Positions 1 through 14,700 of a DNA stretch of 64,000 nucleotides are shown piece after piece. How positions within the stretch are numbered: position 1 is the first letter of the stretch; each line of letters opens with the position of its first letter. The notes under the pieces are model-generated. The model saw only the letters and a list, made by a program, of their open reading frames with translations. It was not told where the DNA came from and did not search any database. Both the position numbers and the translations under genes were made by a program. Source of the stretch: Xylocopa sonorina (taxonomy: Eukaryota > Arthropoda > Insecta > Hymenoptera > Apidae); NCBI RefSeq assembly GCF_050948175.1, contig NC_135194.1, positions 14,066,033 to 14,130,032 on the forward strand, in the 5' to 3' direction.

Positions 1-3000
1 CGAAGCCCGTGGTATTAGCGACAGGACAAATCGATGGATTAAGCTCGATTCCTGGCTGAGAAACGGCGCCTCTCTCGGGTTCGCGTCTACCTCGACTCCT
101 TTCCCCTAACACGTCGTGCACTCTCTCCTTCTTCTTTCCCATCGTCGGCCTCTAATTGACTAGTCTTTGTGATTCACTAGCGGAGCTGGCATTAAGCGTG
201 CCGCTTCGGAATTCCGTGGATCGTCGCCGTGTCAATTAAAGTTTTCTTTTAATTACATGGCTCGAGTGTACGCGACTCGTTAAAAGCGATGAGTAATTGC
301 GCGTGATACGACGCTAGGATCGTCGAATAAGACAGTCGGACATGGTCGTTTCCTCGGCTAACTCGCGCCATTTCTTTCCTCGCCGTATCGATTAATTATC
401 GAGCGCAGTCGGTCAACGCGCACAGAGGGGGAACGAATAAATGTCGTGGGGTTTGTTTCAATTAAGCGGTTGATAAATGGAAATACGTTGAAACGTTGAA
501 TTATTGTTGGTTACGTTAGACGTTAACGATGTTTTCTCGCTTTCAGATTACAGGAACGCGATATTTCTACGTGTACGAGGTGGTAGTAACGTCTGACGGA
601 ACGTATAGGAATGCGTGTTTCGAAGAGTCCTCGGCAGTGGGAACGGAACGTTATGGTCAAACATCGAGAGGGTCTAAAAAAATGTTGCACGTAAAATAAA
701 TTAAAGAAAGTTCCTCTGCAAATTATAAGCGTTAACGTTGTTTAATATTCCGATCCACTCTCGTATCACATTTCTCGTATCACTTCGAGAAAATTCCGAT
801 AATTTATATTTCGCATATTTCGCAACATATTCAATTTCGCTCGCCTCTCAATTTAATCAGCATTTAACGCGACATCGAATACTTATCGAGTGAACGTTGC
901 GATACAGCGCGGGGAACGGACGAACGGTTGGTTTGCCCGATGTAATCGAATCAAACCGTTCGACGTAATTAATGCAACAATTGCGTCCCGAAATTAATTA
1001 ACGCGACTGTCATCGTGTTTATTTTTAAGCGTCTTTGTTCTACGGCCGGGGAACGTGCAGGAAAATAATGAGGAACGGACAAAAGATCGGCGTGGCCGTA
1101 TTGTTGGCCGTGAACGTCTGCGGTGAAACGGCGGGTTGCATAAAGGAAGACCGGAAGCGATGTCGATACCGCGTGCCATTCCACACGCTTCCCGCGCGGT
1201 TTTTCACCGCCTACCGGCCTGGTTCGCCGCGAAACGTTTTACAACCATCACTTTCTTCCCTCCTCTTCTCCTTTCATTCTCCAAATATTTCTCCACCCGA
1301 TCCTCTGACACAAATATTTCGAAGTCCGTGAGCTATACAATTTTCGATATCCCTCTATCTCGAATCAACGTCGTACGTCGATTGATTCGCTTCGAACTGC
1401 TCGTAATGGATCACGATTTGTTCCAGTAGGACGTCGGAGAAAGCCTCTGGCAACGGTTTTATTAAACTCGAACGACTTCTCCGCTGATGGTTCCTCGATC
1501 CACGATCCTCGAGAACAGGGAAACGACTAGCTCCCGGCATTCTACCGTCGTTCACCGAAAGTTCAACCCCCGCGGATGCATCGATGCCGCGAAAACTTTT
1601 CTCTTACGTCCTGCATACGGTGCACCAAACCGGAAGCGTGTCTCCGCGCAGACACGCGCGACGTAAACGCCGTCGAAACAAGAAGTTGCTCGCGGTAAGT
1701 GCACCTTCCAGGGTCTCGAAATCGAATTAGATATTCGCGGGGCCAGAGACAGGCGACCCGCCTCCGGTCCCATACCTTCCCACCTGTCCACGAAAAAGTT
1801 CGCGCGCCACCGGCTTCGAGGTGAAAACAGACCCGTTATCCGGTTATTCGCTTCTCTGTCTGGGAAATTTGGATCACGGGCAAAGTTTCAGCCGGCGAGC
1901 TTCTTTTTTTTTTCCAAGTTACCCCACTCGTTACTGTGGCGTTTTCTTTTTCGCCTCGCCTCTGAACTTTGGTAATCCCGTGAAATTTAGCCCTTTCTTA
2001 AACTTTGCGGATTTATACACGCGTATGGTGTCTTAATAGAACTGTCCTTTTGATATACTTCCTACGAGATTCTCATAGAACCGCCAATTGTGAAATCGCA
2101 AGAAAGTTCCTCGGATCGCTGCTAAACACACGGTTCATTATATTTAATAATTCGTATCTCGTGTCTGGAGTCGTGACTCCTTTATCGTCCACTTTCTCAC
2201 ACTCCAATTCACACATCTTCCAGATCCTATATCCTACTTTCCACATCCTATTCCCCGCTTCGAATAATATCGTTGAGCATCACCTTTCTCACATCCCACG
2301 TCGAATGTTCAATTTATTAATCGCCATTCCCACATTTCACTTCCCACTGTGTCTTCGACAGCGCTTCGAGGATCCTCTTCTCCGTGTACATAAAAATCAC
2401 ATCCCAGACTAAGCGAGGAACAAGATGAATCGCCCTGGCAACGATTAAACGAACGGCGATTTCGAATACCGCTCGACCTCTCGCCTTCGAAGATATCCTC
2501 GTTACTCTTAGCCGCGAATTTGATGGATTCATTCGAGGGCAGCGCCACGGTTCACGGTTTTTACCGGATCGAAGAAAAATGGACCGCGCGCGCCATTAAG
2601 TTTCTATAACTCTCCGAGAACCGGGGCAGGAATTATTTTCCCATCAACACTCGCGCCGCGAGTGCGCGCCGTCTTATCGCGTTGTTACTTAGCGATAAGC
2701 AGGTCGCTTTAAGGGCGAAGTTATCGCGGATTATCCTCTATATATTCGCGATGTTATGCAAATTCGAAGGAGCCTCTCGGGTAACCGCCAAGCGGGAACT
2801 CGCGAGCCCTCAGCGTCTCTGTTTACCCTACGTCTGTACGTGTACACCTGTCAGATGATTGTAACGCGGAACGCTCCTCCTGCCTATCGACGCGCTCGTC
2901 TCTCTTCGTTAACGAAGGGTTATGAGAACGGCGAAGGGTGCCGCGAAGGATATTCGTCTGTCGAGTTGCGAGTCGCTCGCGTCGTCCAACTCGACGATGA

Positions 3001-3710
3001 CATTCCGTGCCGCGGGTGGATCGTTGCGAAAAATTTCTGGCTTTGTTCCCCCTCTGCAGCACCTTCTATTCCAGCGACGATGTTATCGAGGCGAACGTCT
3101 CGATCTCCAGCCGCGTTTAATTAACTTCTTCCTCGAACGGGGTGAAGCTGCGACTTTCTATCCGCCGCGAAAAATGGGGAGGGTGAATTGAATAAGAATC
3201 TCCCTGTTGATTAATTTCGACGCGAGACTGTGCAGCGGAAATTCTGGTGTACGCTTCGAGGAGAGTCGCGGTTTCCCATTTTTCATCAGGGACGGAAAAC
3301 AATCCGAAGCCGGGCGTAGTTAGGATTCAGCGTGCAGAAAAATGAGCGGGAAGAAAAGGAGGATCGAAGGGGATAAACAAAAGATTTGGTCCGGCGCGGG
3401 GAAGATACGCGCGAAATAAAGGGCGGAGAGGGTGTGGAACGCGACGGTGGATGGAAGAAGCTCGGCTCCCCGGTGTACTTCTGCCGTGGAAATAATGCGT
3501 CTATAACTTATGCTCACCGACTAGCGATTTGCATTCATGGCGCGGCCTTGGATATCGCCGAAATCGGCCGCTTCTTCCTCTGCTCTTTCGGCCTCCTTTC
3601 GTCCGCACGTTCTTCCTCCATATACGCTCGAATCTATTTAAATATTGAATAGTCTTGCGCCAGAATTGCTACAATCTCGCGTATCCTTGTTACTGATACT
3701 CTGCTACCGC

Positions 3711-3730
3711 TATTATTATTATTGTTATTT
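3711..3730. repeat. Short TTA/ATT trinucleotide microsatellite
   Basis: About six imperfect units of TAT/ATT in a row, with one G interruption, followed closely by a T-rich tract near 3760-3777. It is simple sequence with no sign of function. Confidence 0.7.
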
Positions 3731-6700
3731 GTTTTTACGAGAGGAAGCCTATTTTTTCTCTTTTTTTTTTTTAGAAGAGAAGCATTTAAGTATCATTGAC
3801 AAGCGAATATAAAAAATGGCTCTGATGGTAGATAAATGTCTCTATATTTCACTGTTGAAACAACAGAACACACTATTCGAAGCGGCCGAGTGATTCCCAC
3901 CCTCGTATCAGACTTTTCCGGCGAACGCTGCGTCCGCGTGCTAAATTCGATTCGGACGGGGCCAAAAAAAAAAAGAGCGGCTAAAAATAGTTTGATTACG
4001 TCGGTGACTAGGAATGCGGATCGAAAGCCGGGCGAACGGCCGAATATCGCGTCGATTTCATCGGAATTCCAGGGGAAATGTCCCGGATCCGAGTGTCAGA
4101 GATTTAATCTCGGCCAGTGTTCGGCAAACAACCTTGTCAGGAATGTCGTAAAACCGCCTCGTCAAAAGGATACGCGAAAGACTAGAGAGGGCAGCCCGTC
4201 CAACTGACCCGCGCAATTTATGCAGGCAAAAAGAAATAAATAATAGCAAAAAGGCGAAGCGGAACGGGAGCTGAAATCCAGCTCGACGCGGCTCGGATTC
4301 CACTCGAGATTCCGAGTTTACGACCGATTACGTCCCCGATATTTAATTGCCAGCTGGCTATCCAAATTCTTCGCCGGGTTCTTCGTCGTCGCCGCTGTTG
4401 ATCGTTTTCATTAATCGCTCTCGACGGACCCCGTTCGCACGGTTTAATGGTCGAACGCGCGTCGTTCTGTCATTCGTCCCATCCAGCGGATTATGCTGCC
4501 GCTGTCACGTAATGCTTGACTTATACGGTCATCCGTCGCGCGGCAGCGGTGGTAATAAAAATACCGAAAGTAGCTCGCATAAATCCAGGATAGCGCGCGA
4601 ATGCTCTTTCCCTCAGGCAGCGCGATTTCTCGATTTTGCGCGTTCTTTCCTTTTCTCCCTTCAGAATAAAATTCTCGCGTTCCTCTCGGAAATGCTTGGC
4701 GATTCCGCGCGTTTCACTGGATGGTGGCGCATCGAACCGTACCGCGGATCGGTGGATCGCGCATCGACGAGCAGCGGTAACGAAGATAGCAGACGCAGGT
4801 CCGCGGGGATACGGTTAGCTGATTACCAGGGGATGGAATTAATTGGGTCGAATAGATCGTTCGAGCTGGGAGGCAAACGATGTCTCGCGTAGTCAGCGTC
4901 GTCGCGAACGATCGCGGTTTGGTTTACGACGTGACTGGAGTGAGTAACGTTTCAAGGGATGGTCCTAGTTCGCGGCAGCTGGCCCCAGGTGGCAAACATT
5001 TGAGTTGGCAGCGTCGAACGAGCCAGGGGCAGGTCGGGGACTTTTGTTTGTCCGGAACAATCTATTTCGGTTCCGTTTTATCGCGAACGTCCACGCGAGA
5101 TACCCCGTCCGCCATACGACTCATCCTCCCGTGAAAAGTAGCATAATTCCTCGGGAGTTTTGCGCGAAACAAGCGCTCACCCGTTGGGCAAGGTTCAATA
5201 TTTGACGGTGGTAGATAAACCACGGCTATCATGAACGCGAGCTTCGATACGTACGAGTGGAGGAACCTGAAGACCAAGGCGGCGGGCCAGCGTTGAAAAG
5301 CGCGAAAAGATTGGAAAAGAGTGATCCGTTAAAACAAACACCCTTCCTCGTTCCTCTTACACTTTTCTTGCTAACAATCCAAGCGTAGAGTCCGTTTCGC
5401 GCGGTCCCTAAATTTCGAGGATTCCCGACACCTCGTTCGTCCTTAGTTCAGAGATTTACCTCCAAACTTTTATTGCACCGTTTGATTTACACCGACGATA
5501 ACTCTGACCTACCATCGCCGTTCGCCACCCTCTTTGTGGCACCCGCTGGAATTCCACTGACCTCGCAAAAAGACAGCCTACGATGGAAGCTCGAGAAGAA
5601 AGTAGAAAGAGAGCTTCTGTCGCGAAAGGTGTGACCAATCTTCGCAAGTAATCGCGCGAACCCTCCTGGTTAGGCTTCGTGAATACCTCCGACAGTCGAG
5701 TGGTTCAACCTGTTTCCGGTTCAACTGGCACACGCTTGGGGTGCCTGCGTAATTCCGCGCGCGCGTATGGAAGGCCCCAGGGCCAACGCGGAACGCTGCT
5801 CGCGGTAAATTATGCAAATCGGAGGCAAACGATTTCGACGGGGGTGCGCGCGGTTTCGTGGCCGCGCGCATTACGAACGTTCTACCCTGTCCAGCCGCGA
5901 CAATTATGGCGAGTTCGCACGTGAACGGTATATCGTGTCTAACATACGACTGTTAATCGGTTGCTTCCAGCTCAGAAATCGAGAATCTTGTTTTTCGAGA
6001 CGCGCGTAGCTTTGCTTTGTCTGATCGTGTACGCGAATTCGTGTCGTTCGATGATCTCGTCAAGCTGGATTGACAGAGACGCGGGTAATTCGCGGGATTT
6101 CGCGAGCCTCGACATTACTGGCCCGTTTCGAAACAAATTGGATCGCGGTTGGTAGGGTCGCTGTCTAATTTCGAGCCTGGACGCATTAGCGTTGAAGTCC
6201 GCATCTGGGACGCTCTGGCTATAGATAAACGGTTGGTTATCCGTTGACGGGGTGGATGGATGTATTTGCACCCTTCGCGTAATCACGGAACGCTCGATCT
6301 ATCGGACATGTTTTACGTACTCGACGGAACACTTTGATCTTTCCAGATTTTTCTTCTTTTTTAGCGTTGACTTTTCTAAATGCCAGTAAGGGTGATTTAC
6401 GTAAGTTTATTCAATCGATGACTGGAAAGAAATCCAGCCACGGTTCGAAGATCGAAATCAATGAAATCGAGATCGTCGAGTGAATGCCGATCGCGTCGTG
6501 AGATACGTCAGATCGTCGGTTGCCGGAATCACTTGGAGGCCTCCCCGCTAGGTTCCCCCGCCGATTTCTATTTGCAAGCATTACGGAGGATAACGCGTGG
6601 AAATCGAGGCGCATCCCTGAAATAAAGTCGGGAGGGGCACCCGCGGTCGATTTGCTCCCGCGCCCCCAATTTCATCGTGCTCCTTTTCTTTTCTCACCCT

Positions 6701-9700
6701 TCTGACCGACGTCTGGCTGCCATAACGCCGCGGTGAATCGCATCTGCTTAAGGCTCGCCACGGCCTGCCATTCTATTCTCCCTGCAATTTCGGGCCAGGC
6801 TGAGCCGCCCCCCGCTGCGGCGGATGCTTGGCAACGCGGGCTGCCGGCGACTTTAAAATCTAATTTCGCATAAGTTTTTAGAAGATCGCGCCACGCCGCC
6901 CCGCCGTTTCCCTTCGACGCCGCCCGCTTTCGCGGCGACTGTAATTTCTCGCACGCTGCCGCAATTGCCTTCCTTTCTACCCTCTCATCACCATTTCACT
7001 GGTACCTTCCCAGCGTCGTTCCACCCTTCGCTCGCTATGATTTTTCCTCTCCCGCGCCGCGCAGCTTCTTAGCCGGAACTCTTATAGCGATATAAACTCG
7101 CGCAGATAAGTCTGCAGCATCTGCTTTCTGCGCTTTCAAAGTGTATACACAGCGATGCGAATAATTGAAGGGTTAAAAATATGCTCGCAACGAGAGGGAA
7201 AAGGATAGGGGTGCACGATGCCCGTTTCAATTTTGCAGTTATTTTTATTGCTATTCAATAAATCGAAATTATGTTTCATCCGGAGTATCCTCTTGTTAAA
7301 ACAATTTTCCCGGCTCCATACCCTCGGGGGAAATATGAAACTACCTATTGTAAATCCAATCGACCGAGTTGCAATTAAATATACGCGCACAGGACCGAAC
7401 CACGGTAGCAACAAGCCGGCAAGTGCATGCGCCCGTTTCAACGTTCCCACTTTTCCCCTTCGACGCATGGAAATCTATAAACGTCCATTCCGCGCGTCGA
7501 TCAGGATCGCACTGGCAAAAACCGAATCGCAATTACCACCGGGTAGCGGAAGAAGCGAAGGGGGGCGAGATGGGAGATTCGAGGAGACGGGACCTCTCGA
7601 ACGAGGAAGAGATTGGGTCACGTTTCGAACGCGGAGGCTGATCGAAATAAACGAGCCGTCGCAAGAAACGAGTGCGTGAGAACCGGACACGTACGTCACC
7701 CTGACAGGCGAGGAGGAACTTTCGCCGTGGAATCCTTCGTTTCTTAATTGGCCCGTGAGGATTCCTGGCTGTGAACGGAGGACGTACGAGGCTGTAGAAC
7801 TCGTGCGAGCTACCGATCGATGGCTGGAAACTTTCTCCATTCGTCATCGTTGATGACTCGAGACGAGCCCCGGCGCTCGGTGATTTTCATGGATCGCAAA
7901 TTGCTGCTCTATGAATATCGAGCGATTCCTAAACGGTTCTACCGGCGGGCGAATGGCGTCGACGTTCCTGCTAATCTCTGAACGCGTCTGTTCACGTGCC
8001 GCGACGAATGAATTTTCGACGATGGGTCAATGGAATTGATGGTCGTCGAAACGAGACCCCTTTAATACGATTACGTAAAATTTCATCGGGGAAACGATGC
8101 TGCGCCGTCGATATTAAAACACTTTCTAATGGATCCGCGAGTGAGTTGCGTTGCGAGGATGACTACGCTATTGGCACGGACGTAATACGAAAATGATTGA
8201 CTATTACTCCGCGTTATGACGAAACGCCGGGCAAACGAGTCTGGGCTCGTTGGATGCTGTCGAACGAGGATGTATCTAACGAGTAAACCACCAGCAATTG
8301 GGTTAGGAACGCGGTGAAAAGAATGACCCGGCTGGTTACGGAAAAGTGACGGCGAAAAGTGGAGGCGAGAGAAACGCGAGATGTCCTGGAAGAGGCGCGG
8401 ACGTTACGGCAGGGTAGCGGCAGCTGGGCGCGTTTTAAGTATTCACGCGAGCCGCGCGCAGGGGGCGAAAAACAGCGGCTGGGCGGCGGCAGGGGGTGGC
8501 GCGCGCAACTTTTTGATTTTAAAAGCGGTTTATGTATTATTCAGCGAAAACTAAAACTGTCCCCTCGGTGTGGATTAACCGTGGGGGTCTAACGTAAAGC
8601 TGGTCCTGTGTTTCGCCTGCTCCGCGAGAGGGAAACGAACGCTGCGCGCGGACAATTGATTACCACTAACCGCCCCGCCGATTTTCAACGTCGTCTTCGT
8701 CTCCACGGTTTGTTTAACCTTCGCTACGGCGCCTTTTTTCAACGTCGTTCCCAGTGTGGAATCGACGCGCAAGCGAGCGTTCTTTCTTTAAATCGCTCCT
8801 TGGACTTTTCGTTAAGGCGATAAAAAGGATTCCTCGCGTTCATAAATGGAGGGATATCGGTCGCAAATCATTGTAACAATGTCGTATTGCGTCCTGAATC
8901 GTTGTTACCATGCAGCTAGCCACGATTAATGGACGCAGCGAGTTGGTACCGTTTCCGCTGATCAGCCGTCGCCGTTGGCCTGGGACCACAATGCGCCCCT
9001 AACAGCGGATTCCATCGAAACGGGCGATATATTCGTCGGTTAAATAGTCCGCGCAGGAGACGATTTCCGTGTGTCATCGTCGTGGAAATACGACCCGATG
9101 CACGCTGGCCTCCCGGTTTACGCTATTTCCAATTTCCATCGCACTCATTGCATATTCCGTGGCTGGTAGCGGAACGCTCCATGGTGGCTTCCCCGCGTAC
9201 CCCAATTTGCTTTTGGCTAACAATTTGTGCATCTAATCTAACGGGGATCGATCGAATTCACCCGGTATACGTATCGTTTTCGACCAATTACCCGTAACCG
9301 TACGCCAAAACAATCGCGCACCGATTGCCACGTGGACGGATCGCAGCTACGAAAAATGCAGGCGAACGATCTCGCGATCTCCTTTAATTCCGTGGGAATT
9401 TCGATCGGTTCGAGGTGAAACCGCAACGACGATAATTACGCCCCATCGTATAGAAGAAGGAAGTATCGTTTTGTAACCGCAGCTCGCGCAGCTCTTCCCG
9501 GGGCCGCGAGTGATGGTACCAGCGTCAGGGAAAGTGGTCGATCGTACTGTTTAAGGCGATCGCCGAGCGAAGAGGAAAGTTCACCCGTAAACTGGTTTGC
9601 GATGCACTTACGTGTATACACTCGAGGATGCATAGAGAATGTATCCGCGGTATCGAGATTTACTTGCCGCACCGGGGCTTTGGCGGAAGAGAATGGAAAA

Positions 9701-11731
9701 CAGATTTCACGATCCGGGTCGACGCGAGGATACCTTTCTAGATCGTGGAGAACGGAGGAAGACACCGTGGATATCAGCGTTGCGAGCGCCACGAGAAGCC
9801 TCGCTGCTGCATCGACGATGCGTCTCGCGAGAAACAGGACTCGATCTCCTCGATTGGAATTATCGATCTGGATGATTCATAGATCGCCAGGGTACAGGGA
9901 AAAGCGTTTAAGCGGGTAAACGAGACCGATAAACAAGTGTACGAAACTCGATCGCGTAATTAACCCCGACCACGATATTCCTGGTCGCGTCTGGAAGGGA
10001 GGAGCGGACGGGAAAACAGGGTCGAGCGAGGAAAGAGAGGCGGACGAAGACGAGAGTGACGAAGAATGGAGAAGCCAGCTGGCAACTAAGCGGCGGAAAG
10101 TTGAGCCCGCAGACGCGACTTGCCGCGCGGAAGATGCGCCGGGGTAAACAGAAGTGCAAACAACTTAAATGGAAAGCAAACACAATTATACCGTCTCTGT
10201 TAAGCCGGAGATTAGTTTTTCAGATGAAAACCGCTGCATCCGTAATGCGCGTGCATTTATTCCCCGGCGCACTTGAAGATCGACTCGCTCGGACGGAAAG
10301 CTGTCTCCAATATTTAACAACAGTTCGCTCCGGATCCGTTTCAGCACGCTTGGAATGAAACCGGACAGGTGAAACGACAGCGATGTCCGCGCGGTGTAAT
10401 TGCCTTTTATACACTCCCGCGAGGAATTGTCGCGTTTCCCGCTTTGTAAATTCGCGCGTCACAGCGTCGACGTTCTCGTTAATATTTTTTCTCAGTCCAC
10501 GTGCGTTCAGCCCCGTTGTGAAACAAGCTGTTTTCACACACGCCTGGATGTTCCTCCAACCGCGCGTGGTAATACCGATTCGTAAAGCTCGCGCGTACCA
10601 GCGTCACGTAACCGCGAGGGAAGGGCTCAATTTACGTAGCTCGTACGCGGCGTTGTATCGACGTCTGGTTGCGTTACTCGCAGCAGAGCCGTAGTCGAAC
10701 AGAACGGCGAATGACATTTTTCAATTTGCACCAGGCTCGTCGAAACGCGCCAAGAAGGCGAGAGAAAGGAACGCGCCTCTGTCGGCTCGTCTATTACCTC
10801 GACGCAGAACAGGGTAGCTGCTGGTAGAAGCGCATTCGCGCGACGGCTTCAAAGCGATCGCTGACGAGGGTGCTTAGAGTCGTCGCTTAGACGACGCTGA
10901 CGGTCTTGGAAACTGTAAGAACGACGTTGGAATTACGCGTGCTGCGCCTTTTGTGATATCGTCTCTCTATGCCTCCCTCTAATGGGATACGAGTACGGTT
11001 TTCGAGTTTCCGATTAATTTCAACGCTTCGTACGCGACTTCGTTTCCTTTGCCCCGGTTCCGCGAGTCGACTGCCTTAAAAGATTCCAACTTCCCGTCGA
11101 CGAAGCCCAGTTTCACTTAGCTGGAAGCTAGACACTCGTCAACTTTTTACACTCCAGCCTGGAGTGATGGTTAATTAAGTTTCCAATTGTAGTTCCGTTT
11201 TTGGTACAAGTCGAGCGAGAACTTTTTTTCTATCTCGTCCAAGTATCGCTGAGCTGCTTAGCGTCGCAGAAATTCGCGAGAACCAGGCGGCCACCGTTAT
11301 CTGGAGCCTCTCGAAAGTGCCACGTCCACGGAAGTCTTCCGAGGAAGGGACCCTCGAACGAGATAAAAAAAAAATGATGGTGGCTTAGCACGATGAGGTT
11401 CGGATAGCTCGAACGACTGAGAGAACGTCCCTGGCTTTTTCTCCGTCTGTAACCAGTTCGTGCTGGATATCGTCGCTTAATCGTCGCCTCGAAATTGCCA
11501 CGGAAGGATCGAAAATGGAAATCAACACTGCGGATTCAATATTCCGATTCGCGACGGTTTTATTAATTACGGACCGCTGCCGCTATTAATTGAGGAATCC
11601 GCTGGATTATGAACGCTCGTAAATAACCCGTAATTGTATTAGTCTCTGAGCTGCCTGCGCGTGGCTAACTCGGCTGGCTAGCTAACCGTGCACGCGAACA
11701 ATTCGAGCGACGATTCACGGCAATAAAAAGT

Positions 11732-11746
11732 AAAAAAAAAAAAAAA
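11732..11746. repeat. Poly-A tract
   Basis: An uninterrupted run of about 15 A, followed by a G and further A. No retroposed gene body or target-site duplication is recognisable on its left, so it is treated as simple sequence. Confidence 0.7.
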
Positions 11747-14700
11747 AGAAAAACGATTCAAGAATACAATTCGAGCGGCTAAAAGTATCTCGTGGCACCT
11801 TTATCCATTCGTGTCTTTGATCGAACGTTTGAAACAATCGTTTCCTCCTCCAGTTAAATGCAGTTTGCACACAAATCAAAAGAGACCAGAGAGGGAACGA
11901 AGCTTGTCATAACGAATCTACCTCGTGCTTCAACGATCCTCGATACGGAACATCACGCGGGCCGTCGTAAATTTTATTCGCTCGACGTCGATACGAATAT
12001 AACGACAAGCGAAACAATGAGAATCGTTCATCGTGGTGAGCGAAATTAACTTTCCGACGAAGAAGTCTCTCCGTCACGACGAAAGAGCGCAATTTCGCGT
12101 CAGCAGGTGGAACGATAAAAAAAAAAGAAAAGGAAAAAAGAAGGAATCCGGGCAAAGAACCGAAGAGCCCCGGCCGTTGTACACCGAGATCCACTTTTGC
12201 TGGTTAATAAACTTTACGACCCGCCCCGTTCCATTCTTTCAGAGCGGGTTTTTAAATTGCTGTTCTTTTCTTCGCCGGTTTTCCATTCGGGGAATTTACG
12301 ATTACCCGTTCGTCAGTTTCGAGTATTTTATCGGAGGACAGCTTTCGTGGCACTTCGCTGAACCGTGAGAAGGGAAGAGAGCAGCTAGGCATAATCGGCT
12401 GTAAAAGGCGCGAGTAAATATAACACCGACGCTCGTCGCATGGGAAGCGTCGGTGATCAGGTAGTGGAAGAGGATCAGAGATACGGGGTTGTCTTTTCGA
12501 GCTCTGGGTCCTTTTGTCGAGAGGGTGCGCTCGAGTGGCACGCTTTATCCTGTACATCAGACGAGCAACGGGGAGATCCGTTGCTCCGCTTCATAAAGAC
12601 CAGAATTCGGAACGAATTACTTCAAATATCCGCTCTGTTTGTAGCTTCCCGTAAGTTTCGCAACTCCACCCCCGAATCACCCCAATTAAGAGTCTCCTGG
12701 CTCTTCGATCGATCGCCCACCGACTCGACGGGCGAAATTCGTGCCACTCGAACAGCCAACAACACCGAATTCACGATCGTGTATTTTTGTGCTCGTTACA
12801 CCCCCAACCATCCTCGCCTCGCCCACTCGCTTGTTCGAAGGGGGAGAAAACGATGGCATCAAAACAGGGAGGAGGAGGCAGAAGAACTCGTCGCGAGCGA
12901 ATCGCCATTGGAAACCATCCCCATCGCGGCTGATATCGCGAAACGACCAGTTTCCCCGGTGTCCCCCGCGTTTTTCAACCGAGAAATCAGTCCGACCGCG
13001 ATCTCGAGGCCTTATCGAGGTTGCACCCTTCCGTTCCCGAAGGAAACAGCGACGGCTGCTCGTCTGACACCCGCTATTGGAGGGTGGAGTCTCTGGTACA
13101 TACGTGTGTCGATGGTTAATGCTGCTTGCGAGGCGGCTTTATTGCAACTACTGCGAGTCTCGAACGAGATACCATCTTTTACGAGGCTTCTTCTGCCAGC
13201 CAGCCAGCTCTGGTCTCGCTTTGTAATTGGTGTTACGAGTTTGTCGAGGAAAGAGGGTGGCGGTAGATTTTCTTGCGAGGGGTTGTTAGGATGGGTGCTC
13301 TCCTGGGTGACCTGCCAGCCATTTGGAAGCAGATTGTAGAATCGAAGAACGTCAGGTCGAATAAACATACGTTTGACGACGGAAGGTATTATTTTGTAAA
13401 AAACGTTTGAATTGGAAGAACTGTTCACTTGGATAGCGCTTCAGGATATAACGGATGGTGTTCCGTGGAGATTCGATTTTCTTCGTTTGGTCGGCGTCGG
13501 AGATCATAAGCTGTCGTAGATAAGAGCTGAAGAGTTTGCAGAGATCACGAGCGGGTTCTTTCGCTCGAGCGTACTGGACAGGATCCTCGATCGCGACTTC
13601 GAGGACCTGCCACGGTCCACTTCTCCCTTCTGAAGAAAGGAAGATCTCTCCAGCTGTTTTCGCGATACATCTTATCCGTTTTACAACGCAGAGTCCCGTT
13701 TAAAATCGGTCGCGCGGTTACGAGTGTAAATAATCGGGGCTGCTGGTACGTGCAAGTAGTATAAGACGAGTTTGCTCTGGCGTGAGCGAACGCCAGTGAT
13801 CGAGGCAAGCTGCTTTCCAGATCGACGGATCGATATCGTCGAAGGTTTCCCCGTCGTAAAAGAAGAGAGTAGAACCTGGGATATCAGCGAACGAGTGGCG
13901 CGGGTCCGAAGGAAATGGCAATTCTGCTACCCTTCGATGTTTTATGCAACAAAAGACATCCGTGGCGCAACTCGAAAAGTCCCAGCACGAAAATTGATTT
14001 AGCGCGGCGCGGAACTCGGTTCTCTTCGCGCCAGGAAAAAAATTCCGGATCTCATCTTTTACGAGTCTTACTACCAGATTGTCGCGGGAGACAACTTTTC
14101 ATCGAAGCTTGAATATTTCATCGCGTTACATCGTGTTACCGCGGCGATAAGACAAACGAGAGGAAACGAGCGGAAACAAGGAGAGCGGAAACTCGTTCGC
14201 AGCGAATCATTGAGATTTCAATCGAATTTCCCTTCAGCTTTCAGTTTTTGTATTGCCCTCGCGTATATAGTTCTCTTTTTTTTTTTTAGCCTTGATATCT
14301 TCTTCTCAGTTTCTTCGAGGTTCTTCCTTTTCATCGTTGAAATTCCCATTTCGATGCCTCCGTGTTGGTTTGCCGATCGCTGGGATTCTGGTTACCGATC
14401 TAGTGCCAGGATTTTACTACTGGTTTTCCTTTCTCCGCGAGAAGTTAAGTTCCTTGGTTGCTGATATCTCTCCCGAATCCCATTGCGGCAGAGGACTGCT
14501 CTCGTCTGTTGCTTTCTTTATCGCTCGACTCCTTTTTTCTTCGATACTTTCTACCGTTGTTTTACTGCCGGGATCCCTCTTTGTCCGCGTCCTACGCTCG
14601 CTGATATTTTCCACGGAATTCAAATGGCGAAAGGAACGCGTCCCCTGCGCCGCGTTCTTTACTACCGAGGAGTCATCTTCCGCGTCCCCGTGCTGCGCTG

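Noticed and set aside
540..700. Acceptor-like TTTCTCGCTTTCAG with an open segment after it
   Set aside because: The following peptide is unrecognised and no matching donor or terminal exon features are clear.
12440..13339. Longest open frame in the window, 299 codons on the plus strand
   Set aside because: The peptide changes character along its length, shows no domain, signal or repeat, and has no promoter or splice support. Stop codons are rarer in CpG-rich DNA, so frames this long can occur by chance.
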